The notes: generated by a model not told the origin, from the sequence alone. A DNA stretch of 64,000 nucleotides from CBDCNP01 sp965222425 (GCA_965222425.1 CBDCTW010000002.1:62001-126000); one strand, 5' to 3'; numbered from the stretch's first letter, positions 44,744 through 53,692 are shown. Made by a program: numbers and translations.

Positions 44744-45868
44744 ATGGACCGTAGGCAGTTCCTGAAGGCCGGCGCTCTCGCCGGTGCAGGAGCCGCCTAC
44801 TTCAGTGGCGCTCATCTTTATCTCTCGGACGAGCGGTGGACCCCGAACCGTTCGTACTGGGTGTCGCGTGGGCGCGCTCCCGTGAACCCTCCCCTGAAAG
44901 GTAATCACTCGGTCAACCTCGCGGTGATCGGTGGTGGCGTCACCGGTCTCTCCACCGCGATCCACGCGCGGGAAGTTATGCCGAAAATCAAAGTAGCGCT
45001 CCTCGAAGCCGAATACGTTGGCTACGAAGCTACCGGCCGAAGCGGCGGCATCCTGGCAAACGGCACCGAGATGGGAATCCGAGAAGGTACCGAAGACAAC
45101 GTGGGTTTTGCGATCGACCTCATCGATCACCTCGGTATCGAATGTGATCTGCATCGAGAGATCGAGGAGTTGGATCCTTACAAGTACGCCGTGGGATTGA
45201 AGGCGGCGGCGGGACGCGCCGGCGTTCGCGTGTACGAGGGTACACGAGTGGCCGATATCGATAAGGGGAATCCCGTTCGGCTTGTGGGGAATGGTTGCAG
45301 TCTGAAGGCCCCGCGCGTTATCGTTGCTACGAACGGTTACCTGCCGAAACTCGGTGTCGCAGCCGAGCGTATCTTTCCCGTGCACACCGGCGTGGCGGTC
45401 ACGACTCCGATGCCGGAGGAAGTGCTTTCCGGATTCCCCGCTAGCCTCCACATCATGACCAACGGAGAGATGTACGTGTGGGGTCGAAAGGCTCCTGGGA
45501 AGCGCATGCTCATGGGGTCCGGCGCGGAGTACTACTATGACAACGGCCTTTGCGACACGAGTGAGCGCTACTTGTTCGCGGCGCTAGAACGATTCACGAA
45601 AAAGAGGCGTCCCGAGCTGACTGATTATCCGTTCGAGTACACGTGGACCGGCCCGATGGGAGTGACCGGGGATCAAGAACCGGTGATGGGAACGGAGGGG
45701 AAAGAAGGCAATATCTTTTACTGTGGCGGGTACGCGGGTCTCGGGATCGCGATGGGCACGCGCGCCGGTCAGTGGCTGGCCGGCATGCTCGAAGGCACGG
45801 CCCCTCCCGACTGGCTCCTCCGCGATACGTTCCGCTTTCCCGGCGAGCCTTTGCGCTCATCGGCGTGA
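44744..45868 (+). CDS. FAD-dependent (DAO-type) oxidoreductase with Tat-like signal, probably shortened
   Basis: 374 residues. The N-terminus MDRRQFLKAGALAGAGAAYF is a twin-arginine signal. The dinucleotide site is VNLAVIGGGVTGLSTAIHAR, followed by LLEAEYVGYEATGRSGG (substrate-flavin region) and the C-terminal GNIFYCGGYAGLGIAMGTRAG loop that closes over FAD. Relatives oxidise amino acids, glycine betaine or gamma-glutamyl amines. The stretch between GIECDLHREIE and LDPYKYAVGLKAAA looks about 60-80 residues too short, suggesting an in-frame deletion in the substrate domain. I rate the deletion likely but not certain. Confidence 0.8.
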   Translation: MDRRQFLKAGALAGAGAAYFSGAHLYLSDERWTPNRSYWVSRGRAPVNPPLKGNHSVNLAVIGGGVTGLSTAIHAREVMPKIKVALLEAEYVGYEATGRSGGILANGTEMGIREGTEDNVGFAIDLIDHLGIECDLHREIEELDPYKYAVGLKAAAGRAGVRVYEGTRVADIDKGNPVRLVGNGCSLKAPRVIVATNGYLPKLGVAAERIFPVHTGVAVTTPMPEEVLSGFPASLHIMTNGEMYVWGRKAPGKRMLMGSGAEYYYDNGLCDTSERYLFAALERFTKKRRPELTDYPFEYTWTGPMGVTGDQEPVMGTEGKEGNIFYCGGYAGLGIAMGTRAGQWLAGMLEGTAPPDWLLRDTFRFPGEPLRSSA

Positions 45869-45916
45869 ACGGCGTCATCAATCTCATGAACCTGATCCTA
45901 CTGCGTATGAAGAAAC

Positions 45917-46177
45917 ATGAGTAGCAGAGAAGGCGTCCTTCGCGATGGGAAGGTTCCGCGAGTGGGCCCAACTTCCCTCGTCGTTCTCGGAGTCCTATCT
46001 ATTCTGTTTTTCTGGGTACCGTTGGTTGCGCCATTGATTCAACTCGCCGCCTTAGTTCAGAGCCTCCGCACGGCGCAATGGGGATTGGCGGAACCGTGGA
46101 GCCTGGTCATCGGAGTCGGCGGAGCGTTGGTGGGGTTCGGTTTGTTTCTTGCGCTCGAGTACCTTTGGGTGATCTAG
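45917..46177 (+). CDS. Small two-helix membrane protein, hypothetical
   Basis: 86 residues with two hydrophobic segments (TSLVVLGVLSILFFWVPLVA and SLVIGVGGALVGFGLFLALEY). The N-terminal tail is short and polar. It begins 48 bases after the oxidoreductase stop and probably ends that operon. The family is not recognised; some acidobacterial operons end with such small proteins. No promoter of its own was seen. Confidence 0.6.
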   Translation: MSSREGVLRDGKVPRVGPTSLVVLGVLSILFFWVPLVAPLIQLAALVQSLRTAQWGLAEPWSLVIGVGGALVGFGLFLALEYLWVI

Positions 46178-46461
46178 GCGGCGGCGCAACCCCTTCTTTT
46201 CCAGCAAATTACGGGCTGGCTTCTCTTCTATTCAACTAATATTTGCCCTCTAACCAACACATTTACAAGGGCTTACTGGGCAACGCTTACGATTTTCATC
46301 TAATATACACCTAGCTCTGCTGGGCGGAATCCCCGGAAACCATCTGGCCCGCAAACGCCTCATCCTGCCCGCGCGGCACGGAAAATAAGCTAGGAGCCCA
46401 GAGTACAAACCCTTTCCATGTTTGCGGAAGGACTGTCTTCCGCCCCCAGGAGGTGTGTGCC
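46178..46461 (+). other. AT-richer intergenic gap before the HNH-type gene
   Basis: No ORF. The first 140 bases are AT-rich, unlike the surroundings. A perfect hairpin GCGGAAG-GACTGT-CTTCCGC (46424-46443) ends 4 bases before the AGGAGG ribosome-binding site of the next gene and could mask it. Confidence 0.4.
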
Positions 46462-46719
46462 ATGTCAGAAAAAGAAATGACCGTTCCCCAAGAGCTTTCG
46501 GTCGCGGAGCTCGATGAAAGACTCGAACGATCCGTGGAGGAGAACGAACGCTCGGAGAGACTCATCTGTGAGGACCTGTTCGAGATGCGCAAGCGTCGTG
46601 GACATGAGCAGTTCGGATTCGCCAGCATTTTCGACTACGCGGCGGAGCGATTCGGATTCTCCGCCCGGAAGACGTGCTATTTGCTAGGCCTCGCGTTCTC
46701 CCTGTGTTCGCTAGTCTGA
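46462..46719 (+). pseudogene. HNH/DUF222-like gene, 5' part, cut by an IS21-family element
   Basis: From ATG 46462 (strong AGGAGG site) the first 80 residues are charged and helical (QELSVAELDERLERSVEENE, FASIFDYAAERFGFSARKTC). They match the N-terminus of HNH endonucleases of the type later reading LPELRAALADGRLGWSKA. At about 46717 the frame enters the IS21 left end and stops. The 3' part of the same gene resumes at 49248. The insertion is recent enough that both parts are still easily read. Confidence 0.7.
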
Positions 46720-46804
46720 ATTGGCCCATTTCGCTCATTTGATTTGGCCCACCCCATCGAGACCGATACCCTGAGCCGGGGAAGAACCCGGAGAGGAGGG
46801 TCGG

Positions 46805-48346
46805 TTGAAAAGGGGTGCGAAAGTGCGATTGTTCGAGCAGATCCGTGGCGAGTACGAGCACGGAGTAGGAACGATAAAGGGAGTGGCGAAGGAGTTCGGA
46901 GTACACCGTCGGATGGTGCGTCAGGCGCTGGAGAGCGCGGTACCGCCGGAGCGTAAAGTCGCGGAGCGTGCGAGTCCGAAGCTTGAGGAAGTACGCGAGT
47001 TCATCGACGCGGTCCTGAAGGAGGACAAGCGAGCGCCTCGGAAGCAACGCCATACGGCTCGTCGTATCTGGTCCCGGTTGCGCGCCGAGCATCCGGAGCA
47101 TGAGATTGGCGAATCAACGGTACGTCGCTACGTCGCTCGTCGGAAGAGCGAGCTCGGCCTGAAGGACACAGAGATTTTTGTTCCGCAGAGCTACGCGTGG
47201 GGCGATGAAGGGCAAGTGGACTGGTACGAGGCGTACGCGCGGATCGGAGGTGAGCTCGAGAAGGTCCACACGCTCGTAGTCCGAAGCATGGCGGGAGGAG
47301 GCGCGTTGCATCGCGGCTATCCGCGTCCGACGCAACAAGCATTTTTCGAAGCGCAGGAGCATGCGTTCGAGTTCTTTGGTGGCGTGTTCCGCCGCATGCG
47401 CTACGACAACCTGTCACTCGCGGTCACTAAGATTCTGCGTGGTTATCAACGAGAGCAGACGGAGCGATTCGTGGCGTTTCGCTCCCATTGGGGATTCGAC
47501 TCGGAGTTTTGTAATCCGAGTCGAGGCAACGAGAAGGGCGGGGTGGAAAGCGAAGTCGGCTACTTCCGGCGCAACTATCTGACGCCGGTACCGGAGTTTT
47601 CGAACTGGGATGAGCTGAACGAGTATCTGCTCTCGTGCTGTCTCAAGGATGCGACGCGCCACATTAGCGGCAAGGAGCATGCTGTCGGAACAGCGATGGA
47701 GCTTGAACGGGAGCATCTGTTGCCATTGACCGTCGAGGGGTTCGATATCGAGGAGCGACGATTTGCAAAGGTGAACAAGAAAGGCTGCGTTCGAGTCGGC
47801 ACGAACTGGTACTCGACTCCGTTGAAACGGGACCGGCGAGTTGTGGCCAAGCTACTGCCGTTGGAAGTTGAGATCTGGCACGAGGGCCACGTCGTGGCAC
47901 GCCACGAGCGCTGCTACGGCCGCAGCCAGTCGATTTATGAACTCGAGCACTACTTGGATGTTCTGGTCAGGAAGCCTGGAGCGTTGGCCGGCTCGACGCC
48001 GCTCGCTCAATGGCGGGAGAAAGGTCGGTGGCCCACGAGCTACGACGAGTTGTGGTCCAAGCTGAATCGACGTCACGGGAAGCTCGAAGGAACCCGCCAG
48101 ATGGTCGAGCTCGTGCAGCTCGGCCGCGAGCACGGCTACGACAAGCTGCGTGAGGCGGTGAGTCAAGCGCTCGAACTCGGCTGTACGGATGCTGAGGCGA
48201 TCCGTCACCTCGTCGAATCATCAGTTCTTCGACGTGAGCAGGCGCAGGCTCTTGGCGATGTGGAGCTCGGAGAGCTCACGAAGTACGAACGTTCCTTGCC
48301 AGGTGTTGGCCATTACAACGCGCTGATCGGCGAGGTGAACTCGTGA
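46805..48346 (+). CDS. istA: IS21-family transposase IstA
   Basis: 513 residues from TTG 46805 after GAGGAGGG. An N-terminal HTH (GVAKEFGVHRRMVRQALESA) binds the IS ends. The rve/DDE core includes GQVDWYEAYARIGGE (first Asp), RRMRYDNLSLAVTKIL (second Asp) and NEKGGVESEVGYFRRNYL (Glu). The C-terminal Mu-transposase-like domain is complete. It catalyses strand transfer together with IstB. Its stop overlaps the istB start by 4 bases, giving coupled translation. All motifs are intact, so the element may still be active. Confidence 0.93.
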   Translation: MKRGAKVRLFEQIRGEYEHGVGTIKGVAKEFGVHRRMVRQALESAVPPERKVAERASPKLEEVREFIDAVLKEDKRAPRKQRHTARRIWSRLRAEHPEHEIGESTVRRYVARRKSELGLKDTEIFVPQSYAWGDEGQVDWYEAYARIGGELEKVHTLVVRSMAGGGALHRGYPRPTQQAFFEAQEHAFEFFGGVFRRMRYDNLSLAVTKILRGYQREQTERFVAFRSHWGFDSEFCNPSRGNEKGGVESEVGYFRRNYLTPVPEFSNWDELNEYLLSCCLKDATRHISGKEHAVGTAMELEREHLLPLTVEGFDIEERRFAKVNKKGCVRVGTNWYSTPLKRDRRVVAKLLPLEVEIWHEGHVVARHERCYGRSQSIYELEHYLDVLVRKPGALAGSTPLAQWREKGRWPTSYDELWSKLNRRHGKLEGTRQMVELVQLGREHGYDKLREAVSQALELGCTDAEAIRHLVESSVLRREQAQALGDVELGELTKYERSLPGVGHYNALIGEVNS

Positions 48347-49116
48347 ACGCGAAGAGCATCGAGCTCCAGAGCATCCGTCAGCATTGCAAGACGCTTCGCA
48401 TGCCGAGCGTGGCAACGCAGTTCCAGAAGATTGCCGAACAAGCGCAGCGCGACGAGCACAGCTATGTCCGCTACCTCGACGTGCTGCTCAGCGCCGAAGT
48501 CGAGGAGCGTGAACACCGCGCGGTTCAAAGACGACTGAAGGAAGCACAACTACCGAGAGCGAAGACGCTCGAGGAGTTCGACTTCTCGCAATCGCCGAAG
48601 GTCTCCGCCCGTCGGATACGAGAACTGGCCGAAGGCGACTACATCGACCATGCACGGCCGGTTCTGTTTCTCGGCGATGCCGGCACAGGCAAGACTCATC
48701 TGGCCACGGCATTGTGTGTAGCGGCGTGCCAGCAACGTCGCCGCGTTCGCTTCACGACGGCCTCGAGACTCGTCAACGAACTCGTTGAAGCTAGGGAGGA
48801 GCACGAACTCTCGCGAGTGATCCGTCGCTACGCCCGCTACGAGTTGTTGTGCATCGACGAGCTCGGCTACGTCCCACTCGCCGATGTCGGCGCCGAGCTT
48901 CTGTTCCAAGTGGTTTCGGAACGATGCGAAAGGGCGGCGCTCGTGATCACCACCAACCTGCCCTTCTCGGAGTGGACCCAGGTGTTCACGAACGTCCGCC
49001 TGTGCAAGGCACTGCTCGACCGAGTCACGGACCAGGCGCACATACTCGAAACCGGCACCGAATCCTATCGGTTCCGGCGCACCCTGAAGAGCGAGAAAAA
49101 GACCATAAAGGCATGA
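48343..49116 (+). CDS. istB: IS21-family transposition helper ATPase IstB
   Basis: 257 residues, a DnaA/DnaC-type AAA+ ATPase. Walker A is FLGDAGTGKTHLATALC, Walker B LLCIDELGYVPL, and sensor 1 ALVITTNLPFSEW. IstB oligomers bend target DNA and recruit IstA. GTG start overlapping the istA stop. Full length for the family. Confidence 0.93.
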   Translation: MNAKSIELQSIRQHCKTLRMPSVATQFQKIAEQAQRDEHSYVRYLDVLLSAEVEEREHRAVQRRLKEAQLPRAKTLEEFDFSQSPKVSARRIRELAEGDYIDHARPVLFLGDAGTGKTHLATALCVAACQQRRRVRFTTASRLVNELVEAREEHELSRVIRRYARYELLCIDELGYVPLADVGAELLFQVVSERCERAALVITTNLPFSEWTQVFTNVRLCKALLDRVTDQAHILETGTESYRFRRTLKSEKKTIKA

Positions 49117-49247
49117 GTTCGTTGGGTTTCACTAGCCGCGGCCTGCACTTCGTTCCGGCCGCGGAATAAGGAAAGGGGCTTTCTTACAGCTCGTCTTTAT
49201 TAATCAATAACTTAGGGTGGGCCAAATTAGATGAGCAAAGTGGGCCA

Positions 49248-49810
49248 GACCGAGTGGACAAACACACTCCCTTCAGAAACTTCCTGAGCTTCGGGCCGCG
49301 CTGGCCGACGGGCGTCTCGGTTGGAGCAAGGCAACGAAGATCGCTCAAGTCGCCACCCCGCAGGACGAGGTGCGGTGGCTCGACTCCGCGCTTTCCCTCT
49401 CTGTCCGGGAGCTGGAACAGAAGATTCGTGAGGACATGGGCCGCGACGGAGCGAGGATTCAAATGTGGCTTTCTGAGGGTCAAAACACAGTTCTAGAAAA
49501 CGCTTTCGAAGTGTGCCGCCGCTTGAGTGGTGCACAACTGGAACCGGGCCAGTGCCACGATCTGATCTGCGGAGAATTTCTCGCCACGTACGCTTACTTG
49601 GCCCATCAAGAGGAGGTAAAAGCCGAGGAACCGGACGAGGAGAATACGGCTGAGGTCGAGAATGACGCCGCAACAGAGCGGATCGAACTGGTCATTTGCC
49701 CGAAAAACGATCGCTCTCCGTCACCCCACGTTGCGAGCTACGGCAAGACCTGGCGCGAGGTGTTGGAGCGGGACCGCTACCATTGTAATGTGGAGCGCAT
49801 GATTATGTAG
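49248..49810 (+). pseudogene. HNH/DUF222-like gene, 3' part, ended within the HNH motif
   Basis: In frame from the IS21 right end: LQKLPELRAALADGRLGWSK, ATPQDEVRWLDSALSLSVRE, then a long acidic linker and TWREVLERDRYHCNV. The last part is the start of an HNH nuclease domain, whose first Cys is present, but the sequence switches to ERMIM-stop. The switch falls where AATGTGGAGCGCATGATTAT begins, probably the outer end of the recombinase element. The gene has thus been hit twice, and the nuclease centre is gone. Confidence 0.7.
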
Positions 49811-51340
49811 ACTGAGGCGGCCTAGTTTACAGGTAACTCAAGAGGTTACGAGAAGTTGCCGGATGTACCGCTATTGAAGCACTCAACATAGTATTCGTGT
49901 CCTCAGAGGCTGGAGATGTCATGAAGCCAGCAAAAGGAGGATGCGATGATAGAAGCCTTTGTCCTAACTTCCGATCTTTGCAAGCGAATCCGTTCGGGGC
50001 CAGCGGGCCGGTATATCGATAGCTTTGCCGAGCATCTTCGCTGCTCGGGCTACCGGTCTCGAGTTGGTCTTAATCTACTCTACGTTGCCAAGCACTTCAC
50101 GGGTTGGGCGCAGAATGAGGGCATCACGATCGCGGCGCTGGGTGAACTGGTACTGGAGCGATTTCAACAACATCTGCCGTCGTGCCGCTGCGTGCGCCCC
50201 AATGGTGGTAAAGGCAGGATTGCCAAGAACGGGTCCCGTCTTTTTCTCAACTTCCTCGTCAGATTCGGCGTTGTGCCGGGAGAGCAGGAAGAAGCCCCAA
50301 GATTTCCCCCTTTAGTGGCAAGCTTTCGCCATTGGATGGTTCAGCATCGTGGCATCAGCGAGGTAACCCTTAGCTTCTACAGCGAGCGGGTCGTTGCTCT
50401 ACTCACCGAGTTTGGTGAAGACCCAGGTTGTTTTCATGCTCAAGATCTGCGTCATTTTGTTCTCAACTACGCTCGTGAGCACAAGATCGTGAGCACAAAG
50501 TACACGGTCACGGCAATACGTATGTTCTTGCGGTACTTGGCCACCGAGGGCAGGTGCGCCGCCGGTTTGGAGCATGCGATCCCCACGTTTGCTAACTGGC
50601 GCTTGTCCACTATTCCCCGTTACTGGCCCGCCTCAGATGTCGAACAAGTGGTCGACGTGTGTGACGACAGCACGGAAGTCGGTGCTCGAGACCGCGCCAT
50701 CATGCTGCTTTTGTGGCGACTCGGACTTCGCTCGGGAGACATTCTCGGACTCCGACTGAGCGACATCGATTGGGCCAAGGGCAGCTTATTGGTTTCCGGT
50801 AAGAGCGCTCGTGAGAGCGACCTTCCCCTGACGCAGGAGGTCGGCGATGCACTCCTGACGTACCTGAGGTGTCGGACTGCTGTCGATACGGACAAAGTTT
50901 TTGTCCGCGTCATCGCTCCGATCAGGCCGTTAAAGGGACCTCAAAGCGTGGCGTCGATCGTGAGAAGAGCTCTTCAGAGCGCTGGTGTAGAAGCTCCCAC
51001 GCAAGGAGCGCACCTGCTCCGCCATTCCGCAGCGACCGAGATGCTTCGTCAGGGTGTCTCCCTTCAGGACATCCAAACCGTGCTCCGTCACCGTTCCATC
51101 GAGACCACCACGATCTACGCGAAGGTAGACGTTCGTTTACTGAAGCAGATCGCACAACCCTGGCCGGAGGTGAGCTCATGTTGATGAAGGCGGTGGAATC
51201 TTATCTGGCGGTGCGGTGGGCAGCGGGCTACAAACTCGAGGGTGTTGGCAGGATGCTTCGACAGTTTGCTCGCTTCGCCATGGACAAGGGCGAGTGTTTC
51301 ATTCGTTCTGAAACCGCCATCGAATGGGCGGGAACAGGAC
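49787..51340 (+). mobile_element. Truncated trio-type (RIT-like) tyrosine-recombinase element
   Basis: One complete tyrosine recombinase gene overlaps the start of a second, the layout of recombinase-in-trio elements (three overlapping genes). The second gene is cut after about 50 residues, and no third exists. The left end is placed tentatively at about 49787 where the HNH frame is lost; the right joint is at about 51340, where a PD40 protein begins. The right half of the element has been deleted. Confidence 0.6.
49946..51184 (+). CDS. Tyrosine recombinase (first gene of a RIT-like element)
   Basis: 412 residues after a strong AAGGAGG site. An N-terminal SAM-like DNA-binding region is followed by the catalytic domain from about residue 220. 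The Arg I motif is in RLGLRSGDILGLRLSDID, His-x-x-Arg in AHLLRHSAATEML, and the second His and nucleophile Tyr in VLRHRSIETTTIYAKVD. All catalytic residues are present, so it should be active in strand exchange. The ATG of the next recombinase lies within its last codons, which implies coupled translation. Confidence 0.88.
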   Translation: MIEAFVLTSDLCKRIRSGPAGRYIDSFAEHLRCSGYRSRVGLNLLYVAKHFTGWAQNEGITIAALGELVLERFQQHLPSCRCVRPNGGKGRIAKNGSRLFLNFLVRFGVVPGEQEEAPRFPPLVASFRHWMVQHRGISEVTLSFYSERVVALLTEFGEDPGCFHAQDLRHFVLNYAREHKIVSTKYTVTAIRMFLRYLATEGRCAAGLEHAIPTFANWRLSTIPRYWPASDVEQVVDVCDDSTEVGARDRAIMLLLWRLGLRSGDILGLRLSDIDWAKGSLLVSGKSARESDLPLTQEVGDALLTYLRCRTAVDTDKVFVRVIAPIRPLKGPQSVASIVRRALQSAGVEAPTQGAHLLRHSAATEMLRQGVSLQDIQTVLRHRSIETTTIYAKVDVRLLKQIAQPWPEVSSC

Positions 51341-51375
51341 CGTCCCCCCACTCGCTTGACATTCGGTGGAAGTGA
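51178..51375 (+). pseudogene. Second tyrosine recombinase of the RIT-like element, N-terminal stub
   Basis: ATG 51178 overlaps the end of the first recombinase. It reads LMKAVESYLAVRWAAGYKLE, then FARFAMDKGECFIRSETAIEWA, the typical SAM-like N-terminus of the middle recombinase in such trios. After EWA it runs into unrelated sequence (GTGPSPHSLDIRWK) and stops. The catalytic domain is missing. Confidence 0.7.
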
Positions 51376-52066
51376 CCTAAGGCCCGTTTGGGTGCAGGGC
51401 GGGAGCCGAATCGCTTTTTCCTCGACGCGAGCGGGTGGCCGGGATCTTTTCTGGATCCCATCTGACGGGAGCAGCTCCGAGCCGGAGCTACTTCTAAAGA
51501 ATCCACACGCCAAATGGGCCTCAGCCTGGTCACACCAGACAAAAGAGCTCTTGTTCGACCAGATACACGCCGAGACAAAGACAGACATCCTGGCCGTTTC
51601 GATCGATGGTGATCGCGAGCCACGAGTCGTGGTTCAAACAAAGGGCGTCGATGGTCTGAGCACGATTTCGCACGATGGTCGAGGGCTCGCTTATGTGTCG
51701 ACCGTGACCGATAGTTGGGAGGTGTGGGTCCGACCGTACCACGGACCAGGCGCGCCTACGAGAATCTCGCCCAACGGTGGAATGGAGCCGGTTTGGGGAC
51801 CGGGGGACCGGGAGCTTTTCTATCGCGAGGGGAACAGGATGATGGCCGCGAACGTCTCTTCTGGGCCAGAGTTTCGTTTCCGGGCTCCGGAGATGTTGTT
51901 CGAGAGTGAGTACTTGCACGACCGGCGCATACCTTCCTATGATGTGGGACCCGACGGTCGGTTTCTCATGATCAAACCCTTGACGGGGGAAGGGGCAGCG
52001 CGGAGGGAGCTGATTGTCGTCCTCAACTGGTTCGAGGAGTTGAAACGCCTCGTGCCGACCGAGTAG
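51340..52066 (+). pseudogene. PD40/TolB-like beta-propeller protein, C-terminal fragment
   Basis: An open frame of about 240 codons starting abruptly at PTRLTFGGSDLRPVW. PD40 blades follow (GGSRIAFSSTRAGGRDLFWI, KWASAWSHQTKELLFDQI, GMEPVWGPGDRELFYREG), ending in VGPDGRFLMIKPL and LNWFEELKRL. This is the usual tail of long acidobacterial proteins that begin with a kinase, DNA-binding or peptidase domain. Here the front part is replaced by the recombinase stub, which reads in another frame, so there is no start signal. Confidence 0.7.
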
Positions 52067-52090
52067 ACTCGCCGGCAATCAGGAGGTCTC

Positions 52091-53242
52091 TTGAGAAATG
52101 CAAACGGCATCGCAGTCGGACTCTCGTTCTTGTTCGCGTGTGCAGCGCCACCGGATTCCGTCGACGACGTCAGCGACCCCGTAGTCAAAGCTGACTCCGT
52201 TCCTCGCTTCGACGTGCGCGTCGGCTATTTCGATCGCACCTTGACCGGTAGGGATCCACGGCACCGCGATCTCGCCGAGCCCGCCCTCCAGTACGGCCAG
52301 CCAGAATGGAATGATGCCGCCCAAACAAAGCTCGACGCGCTTGCCCCCGGCGAACGATGGGCGCTTGGTCGCGACTTCTGGACCACTCTCGACATCAATT
52401 CTGATCTCACAGTTGGCGATGCCAAGCTCCCGCCCGGGAAGTATTACCTCGTCATGGAACGCTCCCCTGACAGTGAGGACGGCTTCGACCTCATACTTCT
52501 CGAGTCAGCCGAAGTTCGAGCCGCGGGTCTCGACATCAGTCAGATAAGCGAGACGACAGGCGGACATCGCGCCGCTCTTAACCACGCGCCGCTGGAAGTG
52601 CAGGCGGAGAAGCTAATGATTCAATTGCCCACCGCGGACACTCCTCCTGGGTTAGTCGATCTCCGGATCCGCTGGGGTTACGACCAATGGACCGTCGATC
52701 TCCTCGCCGAACCTGAGACCACGGGCAAAGACGTCGAAGCCCTGGGACTCGAGGCGCCCAGAAAGATGACGCGCTTTGTCCACAATGGGGGCCTCGTCAC
52801 CGTCGCCTACGGACAGCCGGAATGGAAGCCAGAGTACGTCGAGCAGTTCGACGCGGTGACGAAAGGGAAGAGGTGGCGATTCGGCCGCAACTGGTGGACG
52901 ACGTTGGATACGAACATCCCTTTGGTCCTGGGCGACGTCGCCATCGAGCCAGGAGACTATTACCTGGTCGTCGAACGGCCCACGGACTCGCCTGACAATG
53001 ACGATTGGTACCTATTGGTGCTGGATCCCGCCCCCGTGCGGGCGCTACAGCTCGATCCGGTCATGGCGTTCGAGACCACCGGCGGGAGGCGAGTGAAACT
53101 GACTCATGAGCTGACGGAGAGCACGAACGAGCTCCTAACCATCGAGTTCTACCCCGACGAGGAAGACGGCCGCCGGGCGATGCTGGCCGCTTGGTGGGGC
53201 AACCATCGGCTGTCGGCGCCGCTCCGGATCGGCGAGTGGTAG
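52091..53242 (+). CDS. Lipoprotein with two DUF2911-like domains
   Basis: 383 residues from TTG 52091, preceded by AGGAGGT. A lipobox-like LSFLFACAAPPDS at the N-terminus (Cys about 17) suggests a lipid anchor. Two similar halves follow, each with YGQPEW, then RW(A/R)(L/F)GR(D/N)(F/W)WTTLD, then a strand pair ending PG(K/D)YYLV(M/V)ER. This is a tandem duplication of the DUF2911 beta-sandwich, a domain of unknown function common in Bacteroidota and Acidobacteriota that usually occurs once. The gene looks intact although both neighbours are fragments. Confidence 0.75.
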   Translation: MRNANGIAVGLSFLFACAAPPDSVDDVSDPVVKADSVPRFDVRVGYFDRTLTGRDPRHRDLAEPALQYGQPEWNDAAQTKLDALAPGERWALGRDFWTTLDINSDLTVGDAKLPPGKYYLVMERSPDSEDGFDLILLESAEVRAAGLDISQISETTGGHRAALNHAPLEVQAEKLMIQLPTADTPPGLVDLRIRWGYDQWTVDLLAEPETTGKDVEALGLEAPRKMTRFVHNGGLVTVAYGQPEWKPEYVEQFDAVTKGKRWRFGRNWWTTLDTNIPLVLGDVAIEPGDYYLVVERPTDSPDNDDWYLLVLDPAPVRALQLDPVMAFETTGGRRVKLTHELTESTNELLTIEFYPDEEDGRRAMLAAWWGNHRLSAPLRIGEW

Positions 53243-53281
53243 AGCCGAAAACAGCATATTTTGCCGTCCAACCCCTCACCC

Positions 53282-53311
53282 TACCCTCTCCCTTTGTGTA
53301 TAGACCGGAGA
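53282..53311. repeat. Inverted-repeat arm, left (pairs with 57009-57037)
   Basis: TACCCTCTCCCTTTGTGTAT followed by AGACCGGAGA. It matches the reverse complement of 57009-57037 with essentially one indel. The right arm lies at the IS481 right end; the left arm stands alone 2.2 kb outside that IS. Confidence 0.65.
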
Positions 53312-53472
53312 GAAAGGTAAGGTAACAATATACTTGACTAATACATTTGGGCGTGCGGTACTCTCCACATGAGGGAGCAAGAACCAAAAACACTCCAAGA
53401 AGCCATCCAATTTTAGGGAATTATGTAGCAAAATGCGCAAAGGCACACGGGCGCTTCGCGCTCGGGGTGAAC

Positions 53473-53670
53473 TTACCTCTTCTCCCGAATTAGCCTGAGG
53501 CACATTGTCCGCTCCTTCTTCGTAGGCTCTCGCTTATCTGTAGATTTGTGCTGAGGGCCAGACATGATCGCGTTCGCCGCGTCGGACAGATCGTCTAGTG
53601 TCACATCGTCCCGATCCTTGCGTTTCGACGCCTCACGCTTGAATCGCTTCTTGTCCAACGGCTTAGTCAT
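53473..53670 (-). CDS. Small basic protein, hypothetical
   Basis: 65 residues, rich in Lys, Arg and Asp (KPLDKKRFKREASKRKDRDD, then LDDLSDAANAIM and KKERTMCLRLIREKR). ATG 53670 has a GGGAG site 7-8 bases upstream. It lies about 22 bases after the end of another small gene fragment in the same direction, as a second operon member. No known family is recognised. A DNA- or RNA-binding accessory protein is possible from charge alone. Confidence 0.5.
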   Translation of the reverse strand: MTKPLDKKRFKREASKRKDRDDVTLDDLSDAANAIMSGPQHKSTDKREPTKKERTMCLRLIREKR

Positions 53671-53692
53671 GTCAGTGGCTCCCTAGATCATA

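Larger units (their letters stand above)
46717..49247 (+). mobile_element. IS21-family insertion sequence
   Basis: About 2.5 kb carrying istA and istB, bounded by related inverted ends. The left end around 46717-46756 reads TTGGCCCATTTCGCTCATTT then TTTGGCCCACC. The right end, 49214-49247 in reverse, reads TGGCCCACTTTGCTCATC then AATTTGGCCCACC. The duplicated TTGGCCCA-type motif within each end is typical of IS21. No clear target duplication was found. It lies inside the HNH-type gene. Confidence 0.85.

Noticed and set aside
45865..45924. A 19-codon frame (GTG, overlapping the oxidoreductase stop) encoding a hydrophobic peptide ending RMKKHE
   Set aside because: Well placed for translational coupling but too short to support; could be the tail of a deleted gene.
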